Assembly: GCA_964372115.1 (NCBI GenBank)
Contig: CAYJPN010000017.1
Span: forward strand, 45,609 to 109,608
Length of the DNA stretch: 64,000 bases
From: CG2-30-36-16 sp964372115
Lineage (GTDB): Bacteria; Bacteroidota; Ignavibacteria; Ignavibacteriales; Ignavibacteriaceae
Direction: 5' to 3'
Below, piece by piece: positions 54,548 to 63,307 of the stretch. Numbering within the stretch: the stretch's first letter is position 1; each line of letters begins with the position of its first letter. The position numbers were made by a program, and so were the translations under genes. The notes beneath the pieces were generated by a model. The model had not been told where the DNA came from. It ran no database searches and saw only the letters and a list, made by a program, of their open reading frames with translations.

Positions 54548-55302
54548 CTAACCGCCGAAAGTTGATTTTTTAATTTTGCTTGTAAATTTTCAACATCACT
54601 GTAACGCCCGCTATCCGGAAATTTTTGTAAAAATCTATCAGTTTCCTCAAGCGCTTCAGAGTTTCTATCACGGTCTATTAACAACTTAATTTTGTTATAA
54701 CTGGCCAAAGGGGCGTATTCGCTGTCGTGATATATATCCAAAACATTTTCATAATATTTTAAAGCTGCTAAGTAATATTCGAGCTTTTCATAAATTACGG
54801 CAGTGTTAAATTCTTTATGTGCAAGCTTAGCGTTAAGTTCTGTAATTTTTTGTTCGGCATCTACAGCTTTTTCATTTGAAGGAAAGAAGTCGATGAAAGC
54901 CTGAAATTCTTCAATACCTTTTGTAGTGTATTGCTGATCGAGTTGAAAATCTGGTGATAGTTTATAATAACAATCGGCAAGCATGTACTGTGCATCGGAT
55001 ATCGATTCGCTTGCAGGATAATTTTTTATAAGTTTCGAAAATTCGTAGGCTCCAAGAATAAATTCGCCGCGTTTATAGCGGGTCATACCAAGATAATATT
55101 GAGCGTTATCAACAACAGCGTTGCCGGGAAACTGTAGTATTATTGCCTGTAATTCGTTTAGGGCTTCCTGATAATCTTCGTTATTATAAAGATCGAGGGC
55201 ATACTTTAATCTATCTTCCGCGCCCAAATTTACCGTGTCAATAGAGGATGAACATCCCCAAAAATATAGTACAAAAACTGTCAGTATTAAGATATTTCTC
55301 AT
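54544..55302 (-). CDS. bamD: Outer-membrane assembly lipoprotein BamD
   Basis: A lipoprotein signal ends in YFWGC (Cys17). The rest is five TPR-like units (YALDLYNNEDYQEALNELQAI, AQYYLGMTRYKRGEFILGAYEF, AQYMLADCYYKLS) typical of BamD, which works with BamA in folding outer-membrane barrels. Length 252 aa is normal. First gene of a minus-strand run that continues to ccmF with gaps of at most 115 bp. Confidence 0.9.
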   Translation of the reverse strand: MRNILILTVFVLYFWGCSSSIDTVNLGAEDRLKYALDLYNNEDYQEALNELQAIILQFPGNAVVDNAQYYLGMTRYKRGEFILGAYEFSKLIKNYPASESISDAQYMLADCYYKLSPDFQLDQQYTTKGIEEFQAFIDFFPSNEKAVDAEQKITELNAKLAHKEFNTAVIYEKLEYYLAALKYYENVLDIYHDSEYAPLASYNKIKLLIDRDRNSEALEETDRFLQKFPDSGRYSDVENLQAKLKNQLSAVR

Positions 55303-55362
55303 TGTCGAGTTTACTTTTTCTAATTTTAATGGTTACAATTATAAACAAATTTGTAAAGGGGT

Positions 55363-55370
55363 CAAAGGTA
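55363..55370 (-). promoter_or_regulatory. Possible -7 element for the bamD-ccm run
   Basis: TACCTTTG on the minus strand matches TAnnTTTG, 60 bp before the bamD ATG. No clear TTG was found at the right distance upstream, so this is tentative. Confidence 0.3.
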
Positions 55371-55378
55371 AATATTCC

Positions 55379-55966
55379 CTACTTACTACGTACCGAAAAG
55401 AAAAGATAAATAGCAACCGCGGCGGTACCTATTGCGGCGGCAGGCTCCAATAAACTGCTGAAAAAAGGTTCCGGCGGCATATCCGAAACTGTGAATGCAT
55501 AAACCGGGTTTTCAATATTTTTAATGTCATCAACTCTTACACTGTCAATGGCAATGAATAAAAATTCTCCCGGTTCAATCTTTGAATTAAAACTGAAATT
55601 TCCGCCAAGTTCTACTTTTCTTTTTACCCACATACTTCCGAAAAATGATTTCCGGTGCATATCAGAGTATTTGACTAATGCTCTATCGAAAGAAATTGCA
55701 AGTTCGGTATGATCTCTCAAGGAGGAGTTTATCCCGAGCTTTGCAAAGGAAGATTTTAATCTGTTTGCAAAAATCAAATAATCATTTTTGTTTGATGTTA
55801 TACTTATTTCCCTTTCGGTGGTTGGTAATTGTTTTGCAATTTGCCCGGTTGTTGAGTCAACAAGCGAATAATAAACATCAATATTGGTTTTAGTTTGAGG
55901 GAAAGCAGAGCAACCCAACAAAAAAACAATTATCAATAAAAAAAATGTATGCTTACGTTTATTCAT
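55379..55966 (-). CDS. Predicted lipoprotein (195 aa), function unknown
   Basis: MNKRKHTFFLLIIVFLLGC is a lipoprotein signal with Cys19. The body shows an alpha/beta pattern (YYSLVDSTTGQIAKQLP) with strands (KVELGGNFSFNSKIEPGEFLFIAIDSVRVDDI), and a hydrophobic C-terminal segment (LLEPAAAIGTAAVAIYLFFSV) looks like a membrane anchor. The family is not recognised. It lies 76 bp upstream of bamD in the same direction and could belong to the same transcript. Confidence 0.7.
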   Translation of the reverse strand: MNKRKHTFFLLIIVFLLGCSAFPQTKTNIDVYYSLVDSTTGQIAKQLPTTEREISITSNKNDYLIFANRLKSSFAKLGINSSLRDHTELAISFDRALVKYSDMHRKSFFGSMWVKRKVELGGNFSFNSKIEPGEFLFIAIDSVRVDDIKNIENPVYAFTVSDMPPEPFFSSLLEPAAAIGTAAVAIYLFFSVRSK

Positions 55967-56047
55967 TTATTCTATTTTTAATATGAATATAAAATCATGA
56001 TAATCAAACTAATAAAAAAAGTTCACCGGACAAAAGTGCGTAAAGAT

Positions 56048-56893
56048 TTACCTTCTTCCCTGTGCAATTTCTTCTAATCTTTTTACCCTCTCCTCCATTG
56101 GTGGATGAGTGGAAAACAATTTAGAGACTCCGCCTCCGCGCAGCGGATTTACAATAAACATATGCGCGGTTGCCGGTCCGGCGCTATTAACAGGTTTTAT
56201 TTGATTTGCGTTTTGCAATTTTTTTAGTGCTGAGGCAAGCGATAACGGAGCGCCTGAAATTGCGGCGCCATTCTCATCAGCAGAAAATTCGCGCGACCGC
56301 GAAATTGCAAGTTGCAGTAATGTTGCGGCAATTGGTGCAACAATTAATAGTACAAGCGATGATATTCCGTTATCCTTATCATCGTCACCCCGACCAAACA
56401 TCATTGCCCAGCCTGCCATTTGCGCAACATATGTAATTGTACCAACAACAGTGGCTGCAATAGTACCGATTAAAATATCCCTATGTTTTACGTGAGCTAA
56501 TTCATGCGACATTACACCTGCAAGTTCATCTTCACTGAGTATCCTGAGAATTCCGGTAGTTGCAGCTACGGCAGCGTTTTCAGGGTTTCTGCCGGTGGCA
56601 AATGCATTAGGAGTGGGATCATCAATTACATAAACCCTCGGCATAGGCAGGTTTGCCTGCTGTGCGAGTCTTTGTATCATATCATAAAATCGAGGAGCTT
56701 CGTCGCGTTTAATTTCGCGGGCGCGGTACATTTTGAGCACAATTTTATCGGAAAACCAATAAGAACCAAAATTCATTGCTAACGAAAAAATGAGTGCTAT
56801 CGTCATACCGGTCGATCCCCCGAGGAGGTAACCGACAAGCAGAAAAAGAACCATCAGAAATGTCATTAAAAATACTGTTTTTAGGGTATTCAT
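56048..56893 (-). CDS. htpX: Membrane zinc protease HtpX
   Basis: Inner-membrane M48 protease for quality control of membrane proteins. Two N-terminal membrane segments, the PTPNAFATGRNPENAAVAATTG motif, zinc ligands His130-Glu131-x2-His134 (HELAHVKHRD), two further membrane segments and SREFSADENGA (third ligand). Length 281 aa is typical. Single gene, divergent from the PorV/PorQ-family gene. Confidence 0.96.
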   Translation of the reverse strand: MNTLKTVFLMTFLMVLFLLVGYLLGGSTGMTIALIFSLAMNFGSYWFSDKIVLKMYRAREIKRDEAPRFYDMIQRLAQQANLPMPRVYVIDDPTPNAFATGRNPENAAVAATTGILRILSEDELAGVMSHELAHVKHRDILIGTIAATVVGTITYVAQMAGWAMMFGRGDDDKDNGISSLVLLIVAPIAATLLQLAISRSREFSADENGAAISGAPLSLASALKKLQNANQIKPVNSAGPATAHMFIVNPLRGGGVSKLFSTHPPMEERVKRLEEIAQGRR

Positions 56894-57140
56894 TTTTTAA
56901 CCGGATTTTATTTTTGATAAAATGTTTTAATTATACGAGTATTAAGAATAATCTTTAAAATTGTTTCAGTTTTAGAATGTACAAGTGTAAAAATAGTTCC
57001 ATTAACCGAAAGTTAAAATAAATTATAATTTATCTTGAAAAAAGTCATTCACTTTCCGCAAAATTGGATAGAATCAAGTTTATTGTCTTGCCTTTATTTA
57101 AGAATATGCTTAAATAAGCACCGAAAATTTAAGGAGTTAT

Positions 57141-58076
57141 ATGGTGCGATTAAAATTATTTCTGGTTTTAATCCTGTTCTCATCCACAGCGATGATTTTT
57201 GCACAGAATACTTACGATTTTTTAAGATTAGATATGAGTGCACGGGCGGCAGCATTAGGCGGAACTTTTGTTTCGAATAATGACGATGCTGAAGTTATAT
57301 TTTACAACCCGGCGGGAATGGAACTGCTTCAGGGCAGTCCGGCATCTTTTTCATTCGTAAAACATCTGTTGGATATCAATTTAGCAAGTCTCGCATTTTC
57401 TACCGAGGTGAAGAACATCGGGCGTTTTGGCGCTGCGGTAAAGTACATTAATTACGGCAGTTTTACCGAAGCGGACGAATTTGGTAACAAAACCGGTGAG
57501 TTTAATGCAAACGAAGCCGCGTTTTTTATTGGTTATGCAAATAGTATAGATAATAATTTTTATTACGGAGCAAATATAAAGTTTATTTATTCCGGTATAG
57601 CAGATAGAAACTCGACTGCTATGGCTGCCGATTTAGGACTTCATTATGTTATACCTTCAGAAGAAATAAATATTGGCTTTTCAATATTAAATGCCGGTAG
57701 TCAGTTGTCATCATACTATAGCACAAAGGAAAGTCTTCCACTCGATATGGTTTTCGGGGTTTCAAAAAAACTTTCCCATCTGCCGTTAAAACTTTCGTTC
57801 GATTTTCATAAACTTAATGACGGTGACAACGGTTTCGGGGGACGTTTTAAAGCTTTCTCTGCAGGCGCCGAATTTCAACTAAGTAAAGTTTTAAATCTGA
57901 GACTTGGTTACAATAATGAAAGACGTTCCGAACTTAAAGTAGGGACAACGGCAGGCATAGCAGGATTTAATGTCGGTATCGGGGCAAACATTTCCGATTA
58001 CCGTTTCGATTACGGTTATTCCTCGATGGGCTTAATCGGAGAGCTGCACAGAGTAACAATTTCCACAACCTTTTAA
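57141..58076 (+). CDS. PorV/PorQ-family outer-membrane protein
   Basis: Signal peptide ends near residue 22 (IFAQN). The N-terminus of the mature protein reads LRLDMSARAAALGGTFVSNNDDAEVIFYNPAGM, the signature of PorV/PorQ-type FadL-like barrels of the type IX secretion system. The rest is barrel strands ending in an aromatic residue (VTISTTF). PorV helps sorting-domain recognition at the surface; PorQ's role is less clear. The 311-aa length is closer to PorQ. AAGGAG precedes the ATG. No other por genes are adjacent. Confidence 0.88.
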   Translation: MVRLKLFLVLILFSSTAMIFAQNTYDFLRLDMSARAAALGGTFVSNNDDAEVIFYNPAGMELLQGSPASFSFVKHLLDINLASLAFSTEVKNIGRFGAAVKYINYGSFTEADEFGNKTGEFNANEAAFFIGYANSIDNNFYYGANIKFIYSGIADRNSTAMAADLGLHYVIPSEEINIGFSILNAGSQLSSYYSTKESLPLDMVFGVSKKLSHLPLKLSFDFHKLNDGDNGFGGRFKAFSAGAEFQLSKVLNLRLGYNNERRSELKVGTTAGIAGFNVGIGANISDYRFDYGYSSMGLIGELHRVTISTTF

Positions 58077-58106
58077 TAAGAACCAGAAATAATTTTCGCT
58101 TTTATT

Positions 58107-58137
58107 TTGATTAAGGCTGCAAACATATTTATATTTG
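58107..58137 (+). promoter_or_regulatory. Promoter upstream of the tRNA-Ser locus
   Basis: TTG (58107-58109), a 20-bp spacer and TATATTTG (58130-58137). It lies 40 bp before the broken tRNA-Ser copy and 161 bp before the intact gene. Confidence 0.65.
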
Positions 58138-58176
58138 CAACCTAAAATTTAAAAAGCATTTTCTTTTTAATATTTC

Positions 58177-58230
58177 GGAGAGTTGGTCCCGCAATCGGGA
58201 TAAACTGCTTGGTTAAATGCGGCGGTCTTG
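58177..58230 (+). pseudogene. Broken tRNA-Ser copy
   Basis: The segment 58171-58186 repeats 58292-58307 exactly (5' flank and acceptor arm), and 58210-58230 repeats 58313-58333 with one mismatch (D-arm to anticodon stem). Between them is an unrelated 23-bp stretch with a palindrome. The 3' half is absent. This is a partial duplication of the adjacent intact tRNA-Ser. Confidence 0.75.
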
Positions 58231-58261
58231 TTGAGCGAAGCAAAATCCCGCAACAGCGGGA
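58187..58261. repeat. Two short palindromes inside the broken tRNA copy
   Basis: TCCCGCAATCGGGA (58187-58200) and TCCCGCAACAGCGGGA (58246-58261) are near-identical small hairpins that interrupt and follow the tRNA-like sequence. They look like a dispersed palindromic repeat. Confidence 0.55.
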
Positions 58262-58297
58262 AAAACCAGTATAAAGTTTTGATAGATAAAATATTTC

Positions 58298-58384
58298 GGA
58301 GAGTTGGCAGAGTGGTTGAATGCGGCGGTCTTGAAAACCGTTGAAGGTGCAAGCTTTCCCGGGGTTCGAATCCCTGACTCTCCG
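58298..58384 (+). tRNA. tRNA-Ser (anticodon TGA)
   Basis: An 87-nt class II tRNA. Acceptor GGAGAGT pairs with ACTCTCC, discriminator G; anticodon loop CTTGAAA gives TGA; a long variable arm is present. CCA is not encoded. A terminator follows 12 bp later. Confidence 0.95.
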
Positions 58385-58396
58385 CAAGTTGGCAAT

Positions 58397-58427
58397 AAGC
58401 CTCAATACATTGTGTTGAGGCTTTTTT
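58397..58427 (+). terminator. Terminator after tRNA-Ser
   Basis: AAGCCTCAA (58397-58405) pairs with TTGAGGCTT (58415-58423), followed by a T-run. Confidence 0.88.
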
Positions 58428-58592
58428 ATTTAAAACAATTCTTTTATTTCCGGTTAGCCCAAATCTGATGTTAAACTTTCTAATCCTTTTTTCACTACCA
58501 TCTGCTTATTAACAAACCTAATAAAATCAAGCGGACTTGACCGACGTATTTCTTATTTTTGCCTGAATTAAATTTATTACTGAAAAAATATT

Positions 58593-58970
58593 ATGTCACC
58601 TTTATTAATAACATCAACATCACTCATTACTCTTGCGTTGATATTTTATTCTCTTGGCGTTTGGGCTGAGAGAATTGCCAGGTATTTAAAACCCTGGCAT
58701 GTTGTGGCTTTCTGGGTGGGACTTTTGTTCGATATTTCGGGAACTTACACAATGCACTTATTAGCAAAAGGAGCATTCGATATTTTAGAACCTCACACTC
58801 TCACAGGTCAAATAGCTTTATGGTTAATGCTGGTTCATGCAGGCTGGGCTACTCGCGTTATTAAAAAAGGTGATGAACAATTACGTGTTACTTTTCACAG
58901 GTTCAGTACAATAGTGTGGCTAATCTGGCTTGTTCCCTACTTTGGCGGAATGTATCTGGGCATGCATTAA
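58593..58970 (+). CDS. HsmA-like (TIGR03987) membrane protein, 125 aa
   Basis: The protein has four predicted membrane segments (LLITSTSLITLALIFYSLGV, VVAFWVGLLFDISGTYTMHL, IALWLMLVHAGWATRV, TIVWLIWLVPYFGGMYLGM). Conserved His and Arg residues near the membrane (RYLKPWHV, HAGWA, FHRFS) match the TIGR03987/HsmA family. Function is poorly known; His placement could suit heme or metal binding, which is speculation. Single gene with no close neighbours. Confidence 0.8.
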   Translation: MSPLLITSTSLITLALIFYSLGVWAERIARYLKPWHVVAFWVGLLFDISGTYTMHLLAKGAFDILEPHTLTGQIALWLMLVHAGWATRVIKKGDEQLRVTFHRFSTIVWLIWLVPYFGGMYLGMH

Positions 58971-59293
58971 ATTTTGTTTTCTTTTCGTCTGTAATGGTTT
59001 GTGTCCGGTTGTGTGTAATTAAATATTATGATGCGCTACATCTTTTTTGTGTTGGTTTATTTGTATTACAAGTTGAGCGAGGTGTAATTATTCTTTAATT
59101 TCAATTAAAATCTATAAACAAAAATGCAAATTATTTAAACGACTGAATTAAACTTAAAGTGTTCTTGTATTTCAATTTATTACCAAAAACCGGTTTGCCT
59201 TACAAAATTTTAGCTACCTAAAAATTTTCCCTTTGGAACAATTTCGATTTTAGATTAGTCAAATACACAGTTTTTAATAATCAAGAATCCATC
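58971..59293. other. AT-rich intergenic region
   Basis: These 323 bp show no supported ORF, RNA or repeat. They must include the promoter for the vWA genes, but no clear TTG/TAnnTTTG pair was found. Confidence 0.5.
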
Positions 59294-59305
59294 ATGGAGG
59301 TTCAA

Positions 59306-60439
59306 ATGAAATCGATATTGATGTTAATGGTTTTCTCATTCTTCTCCCTCTCCGTCTTTGCAAACCAGATGATTGAGAAAAATTCTCCCGCCAAAAACAC
59401 TATTCAACTCGCCTTGCTTTTGGATACAAGCAATAGTATGGACGGTTTGATCGATCAGGCAAAAAGTCAGCTATGGAAAATTGTTAATGAATTGGCAACT
59501 ACAAAAAAGAATAACCAATCTGTTGAATTATATGTAGCGCTTTATGAATATGGGAAAGACGCAATCCCCGCACAGGAGGGACATTTGCGGAATATTGTTC
59601 CGTTCACACAAGATCTGGATAAAATATCTGAAGAACTTTTTAAATTAAATACAAATGGCGGTGAAGAGTTTTGCGGAAGGGTAATCTTAAATGCTGTAAA
59701 TAATCTTCAGTGGAAAAAATCCGACAAAGATCTTAAAATAATTTTTATTGCAGGCAACGAACCATTCACCCAGGGAAATGTAGATTACAAAGAAGCCTGT
59801 AAAAAAGCTATCAAAAAAGGAATAATTGTTAATACAATTTTCTGCGGAAAATATGAAGAAGGAGTTCAAACGATGTGGAAAGACGGGGCAGAGCTCTCCG
59901 ACGGGAAATATATGAACATCGATCAAAATGCTGAACTTGTTTATATACAAGCTCCACAAGACGACGAAATAATAAAACTTGGACAGGAACTAAATAAAAC
60001 ATATATCGCTTTTGGCAGCAGCGCAGAGGAATCAGCAGCCCGACAGAGTACACAAGATGCAAATTCAATGGGTTTAAGCGCCGAAGTAATGGTAAACAGA
60101 TCGGTTGCTAAATCAGGCGGGCAGTATAAAAACTCATCGTGGGATTTAGTTGATGCAAAAAAAGAAGGCAAAGTAAAAGTTGAAGAGCTGAAGGACGAGG
60201 ATCTTCCTGACGTAATGAAAAATATGTCTGTTAAAGAGCGAAAAGACTACATAGAAAAAATGGCAAAAGAGAGAGACAAAATTCAAAATAAGATAAATCA
60301 ATTAAATGACGAGAGAAGTAAATACATTGCGCAAAAAATGCTTGAGGACAAAAAGGATAACACTCTTGATGCAGTTATGATAAAGACAATTCGTGAGCAG
60401 GCAGAGCAAAAAAATTATTCGTTCGGGAAAAAGTATTAA
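59306..60439 (+). CDS. Secreted von Willebrand factor A-domain protein (377 aa)
   Basis: Signal peptide of about 19 residues (ending VFAN). The vWA domain (about 30-220) opens with the metal-adhesion motif DTSNS (LALLLDTSNSMDGLID), and a long charged helical C-terminus follows (KDYIEKMAKERDKIQNKINQ). The start at 59306 is chosen because GGAGG lies five bases before it; an ATG four codons upstream overlaps that site. It precedes the VIT/vWA gene by 69 bp, so the pair is probably coexpressed. Ligand unknown; envelope or surface adhesion or assembly roles are usual for the family. Confidence 0.85.
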   Translation: MKSILMLMVFSFFSLSVFANQMIEKNSPAKNTIQLALLLDTSNSMDGLIDQAKSQLWKIVNELATTKKNNQSVELYVALYEYGKDAIPAQEGHLRNIVPFTQDLDKISEELFKLNTNGGEEFCGRVILNAVNNLQWKKSDKDLKIIFIAGNEPFTQGNVDYKEACKKAIKKGIIVNTIFCGKYEEGVQTMWKDGAELSDGKYMNIDQNAELVYIQAPQDDEIIKLGQELNKTYIAFGSSAEESAARQSTQDANSMGLSAEVMVNRSVAKSGGQYKNSSWDLVDAKKEGKVKVEELKDEDLPDVMKNMSVKERKDYIEKMAKERDKIQNKINQLNDERSKYIAQKMLEDKKDNTLDAVMIKTIREQAEQKNYSFGKKY

Positions 60440-60508
60440 TTATTATCATGTTTAGGCGTCTGGCTTCAGCATGACAATTTAAACCTCGACAATGGAAGGA
60501 AAATTAAA

Positions 60509-62704
60509 ATGTTAAAAATAATATTATCCTCTTTTATCGCATTAATAATTATCACCAATGCTATTGCTGACGGATTCATCGTAGTGCCGAATCCGCACCC
60601 GCTTTCAAGTCCTTTCCCTTTGGAAGTTCTCTATCACAAAGTTGACGTTAAGATTGATGGACAATCGGCAATAACAAAAATTGATCAATCTTTTTACAAT
60701 CCATCAAATGTTCAGCTTGAGGGGTTTTATATTTTCCCTATTCCGAAGGGGGCGGTAATAAATAATTTTACGATGGTAATAAACGGAAAGGAAACAAAGG
60801 CTGAACTGCTTGACGCCGACAAAGCCAGAAAAATTTATGAGGATATCGTAAGGCAGATGCGCGATCCGGCGCTGTTAGAATACAGCGGACAAAATATTTT
60901 CAAACTCCGTATTTTCCCTATTGAGCCTAGAAGCGAAAAAATAATTTCGATAAGTTATACCGAAGTTTTACAATCCGACAATAATTTTTTTGAATATATC
61001 TATCCGCTTAACACCGAAAAGTTTTCATCAAAACCGCTGAAAGATGTTTCAGTTAAAATAGATCTCAAATCAGATGAAATGATAAAAAGTATTTATTCGC
61101 CAACTCACGAAGTTGAAATAATAAATAAAACTGATAATCATTCAATCATATCATATGAAGCGGATAATATAAAACCTGATTCCGATTTTAAATTGTATTT
61201 TTCAAAAAATTCCTCTTCAGTCGGATTATCCCTTCTGACTTACAATTCTGAAAATGAAGACAATTACTTTTTATTGAGCGCCTCACCTTCAATTGAGATT
61301 GATAAAAATCAGATTGAAAATAAGGATATTATTTTTGTTCTGGATGTTTCCGGAAGTATGAGCGGCGAAAAATTAAAGCAGGCTAAAAAGGCTTTGATGT
61401 ACTGCATTACCAATTTGAATTCCGGCGATCGGTTTAATATAATCCGGTTTTCAACCGAAGCTTATTCGCTATTTAAAACTTTAGAAAACATTGATAAACA
61501 GAATATTAATGAAGCTAAAAAGTTTATTGCCGATCTTCAGGCAATCGGTGGAACAAATATAGAGGAGGCATTTGAGTTAGCCTTTGAAAATTATCAAAAA
61601 TCATCTCGACCTCATTTTGTGGTTTTCCTAACTGACGGGAAGCCTACTATCGGGGAAACAATTGATGATAAACTTGTAAAAATAATATTGAAAGCCAATA
61701 AAAATAATTCGAGAATATTCACATTCGGAATAGGCAGCGAAATAAATACTCATCTTCTTGATAAACTTACCGATGCTACGAAAGCCTGGAGAACTTATGT
61801 AAGTGATAAAGAGGATATCGAAATTAAACTATCGAATTTTTATGATAAAATTCAATCTCCGGTACTGAGTGATTTGAAATTGAAATTCGACAATAATGTA
61901 AAAGTTTACCAAACTTATCCGAAAGATCTTCCCGATTTGTTTAAAGGATCAAACCTTCTTGTGTTTGGAAGGTATGCCGGGAAACGGGATTTAACAGTAA
62001 CCTTGAGCGGAAAATTAAACGGACAGGAGAAATTGTTTTCATCGAGCAGCAGCACTGCGGCTGACAACAGCCAATACAATTTTATTCCTTTGCTTTGGGC
62101 TTCGCGAAGAGTAGGATATCTGCTCGATTTAATAAGACTGAATGGTGAGAATAAAGAATTAATCGATGAGGTTACAACTTTAGCCCGCCGATATGGAATT
62201 ATAACACCGTACACAAGTTATTTAATTATGGAAGATGAAGATATTCGGATTAGAGGAAACAGACTTGCCGATGAATTACAGACTCTGCCTCCAAGACCCG
62301 AACTAAAAAAGGAAACTGAGAATGATTATTTACGAATGAGGGATAAATCAGGTGCAGGCGGCGTCGTGGTGAGTGAAGAATTTCAAAATTTAAATTCCGC
62401 TTCAAACTTTTACCAGACTCAACAGGGAAGCGAAAGATTATCATACACAGATTCGCACGGCAATTTGAAAAATTTAACACAGCAGGTAAAACAAGTATCG
62501 GGTAGAGCCATCTACCAATATGACAAATTTTGGATTGACAGCGAATTACAAAATCAAAGTAATGCTAAGAAAGTAAAAATTAAGTTCAACTCCGATGAAT
62601 ATTTTAATCTTCTAAATAAGCAACCAGCGACCGCCCAATTTCTTGCATTGGGACAAAATGTACGATTTTTTTACAACAATGTTTTTTATGAAATACATGA
62701 ATAA
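60509..62704 (+). CDS. Secreted VIT plus vWA domain protein (731 aa)
   Basis: Signal peptide (about 1-20, ending AIADG). A VIT domain (about 30-165, with YNPSNVQLEGFYIFPIPKGA) precedes a vWA domain (about 270-450) with the MIDAS motif DVSGS (FVLDVSGSMSGEKL). This is the inter-alpha-trypsin-inhibitor heavy-chain architecture found in many bacteria. A C-terminal tail of about 150 residues is unassigned. AAGGAAAATTAAA precedes the ATG. Partner of the preceding vWA gene; a terminator follows at once. Confidence 0.88.
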   Translation: MLKIILSSFIALIIITNAIADGFIVVPNPHPLSSPFPLEVLYHKVDVKIDGQSAITKIDQSFYNPSNVQLEGFYIFPIPKGAVINNFTMVINGKETKAELLDADKARKIYEDIVRQMRDPALLEYSGQNIFKLRIFPIEPRSEKIISISYTEVLQSDNNFFEYIYPLNTEKFSSKPLKDVSVKIDLKSDEMIKSIYSPTHEVEIINKTDNHSIISYEADNIKPDSDFKLYFSKNSSSVGLSLLTYNSENEDNYFLLSASPSIEIDKNQIENKDIIFVLDVSGSMSGEKLKQAKKALMYCITNLNSGDRFNIIRFSTEAYSLFKTLENIDKQNINEAKKFIADLQAIGGTNIEEAFELAFENYQKSSRPHFVVFLTDGKPTIGETIDDKLVKIILKANKNNSRIFTFGIGSEINTHLLDKLTDATKAWRTYVSDKEDIEIKLSNFYDKIQSPVLSDLKLKFDNNVKVYQTYPKDLPDLFKGSNLLVFGRYAGKRDLTVTLSGKLNGQEKLFSSSSSTAADNSQYNFIPLLWASRRVGYLLDLIRLNGENKELIDEVTTLARRYGIITPYTSYLIMEDEDIRIRGNRLADELQTLPPRPELKKETENDYLRMRDKSGAGGVVVSEEFQNLNSASNFYQTQQGSERLSYTDSHGNLKNLTQQVKQVSGRAIYQYDKFWIDSELQNQSNAKKVKIKFNSDEYFNLLNKQPATAQFLALGQNVRFFYNNVFYEIHE

Positions 62705-62706
62705 TG

Positions 62707-62739
62707 AAATGGGCTCAAGTTTATGAGCCCATTTTTTTT
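62707..62739 (+). terminator. Terminator after the VIT/vWA gene
   Basis: AAATGGGCTCA (62707-62717) pairs with TGAGCCCATTT (62724-62734), followed by a T-run. Confidence 0.9.
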
Positions 62740-62841
62740 ATAAAAGCAATTATAAAAATGCTCACGACCTAAACTCAAACCAACCCGTTTTCGTAACTAG
62801 TATATTGACAATATAATTTTACAACATAGTTATAGTTTTTA

Positions 62842-62849
62842 TATCTTTG
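62842..62849 (+). promoter_or_regulatory. -7 promoter element of the IS630 element
   Basis: TATCTTTG matches TAnnTTTG and lies 20 bp before the transposase ATG. No TTG at the standard spacing was found. Confidence 0.45.
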
Positions 62850-62869
62850 CAGAAAAAAAGGCTATAACT

Positions 62870-63307
62870 ATGAAAAGAACCGATATAAAATTAACAGAAA
62901 AGGAAGTTATACTTCTGCGAGAATTTAAAAAATCGGATCACCGAAGTGAACGGGAATATAATAGAGCCAATATTTTATTGTTGCTTGATAAAGGGAAGAA
63001 AGATTCAGAGATAAAAGATTTTCTGGATGTTGATCGAGCAACGATTTGGCGAACTAAGCAAAGATATTTGAAAGAAGGGCTTGAGAATGCATTGCGTGAG
63101 AAGAAACGAAGTGGTCAACCGGAAAAATATGGAGTGAAAGAAAAAGCAGAAATCATAGCGACAGCCTGTAGCCAACCACCTGAAGGAAGAATAAGATGGA
63201 CACTGGCGTTGTTATCCCAAAATCTAAAAGAAAAGAAAGGATTGGATACAATTAACAGAGAAACTATCAGGTTGACACTAAAAAAAACGAATGTAAGCCT
63301 TGGTTAA
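62870..63307 (+). CDS. IS630 transposase, N-terminal part (frame 1 of 2)
   Basis: Residues about 1-60 form the helix-turn-helix with ANILLLLDKGKKDSEIKDFLDVDRATIWRTKQRYLKEG; the rest is the linker leading to RETIRLTLKKT. The frame stops at 63307. Eight consecutive A (63280-63287) lie where a -1 shift would continue as ...TKKNECKPWLRKMWCI, the usual IS630 sequence, into the catalytic part. Programmed ribosomal frameshifting or polymerase slippage is therefore likely; a degraded copy is less likely because both parts are otherwise intact. Confidence 0.85.
   Translation: MKRTDIKLTEKEVILLREFKKSDHRSEREYNRANILLLLDKGKKDSEIKDFLDVDRATIWRTKQRYLKEGLENALREKKRSGQPEKYGVKEKAEIIATACSQPPEGRIRWTLALLSQNLKEKKGLDTINRETIRLTLKKTNVSLG

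Noticed and set aside
57035..57280. Small ORF across the start of the PorV/PorQ gene
   Set aside because: It overlaps the well-supported PorV/PorQ-family start with its AAGGAG site, starts upstream without one, and has no family features.
62805..62850. E. coli-type promoter TTGACA upstream of the IS630 transposase
   Set aside because: TTGACA at 62805 has no good -10 at 16-18 bp; the TATCTTTG box at 62842 fits this organism's promoter type better.
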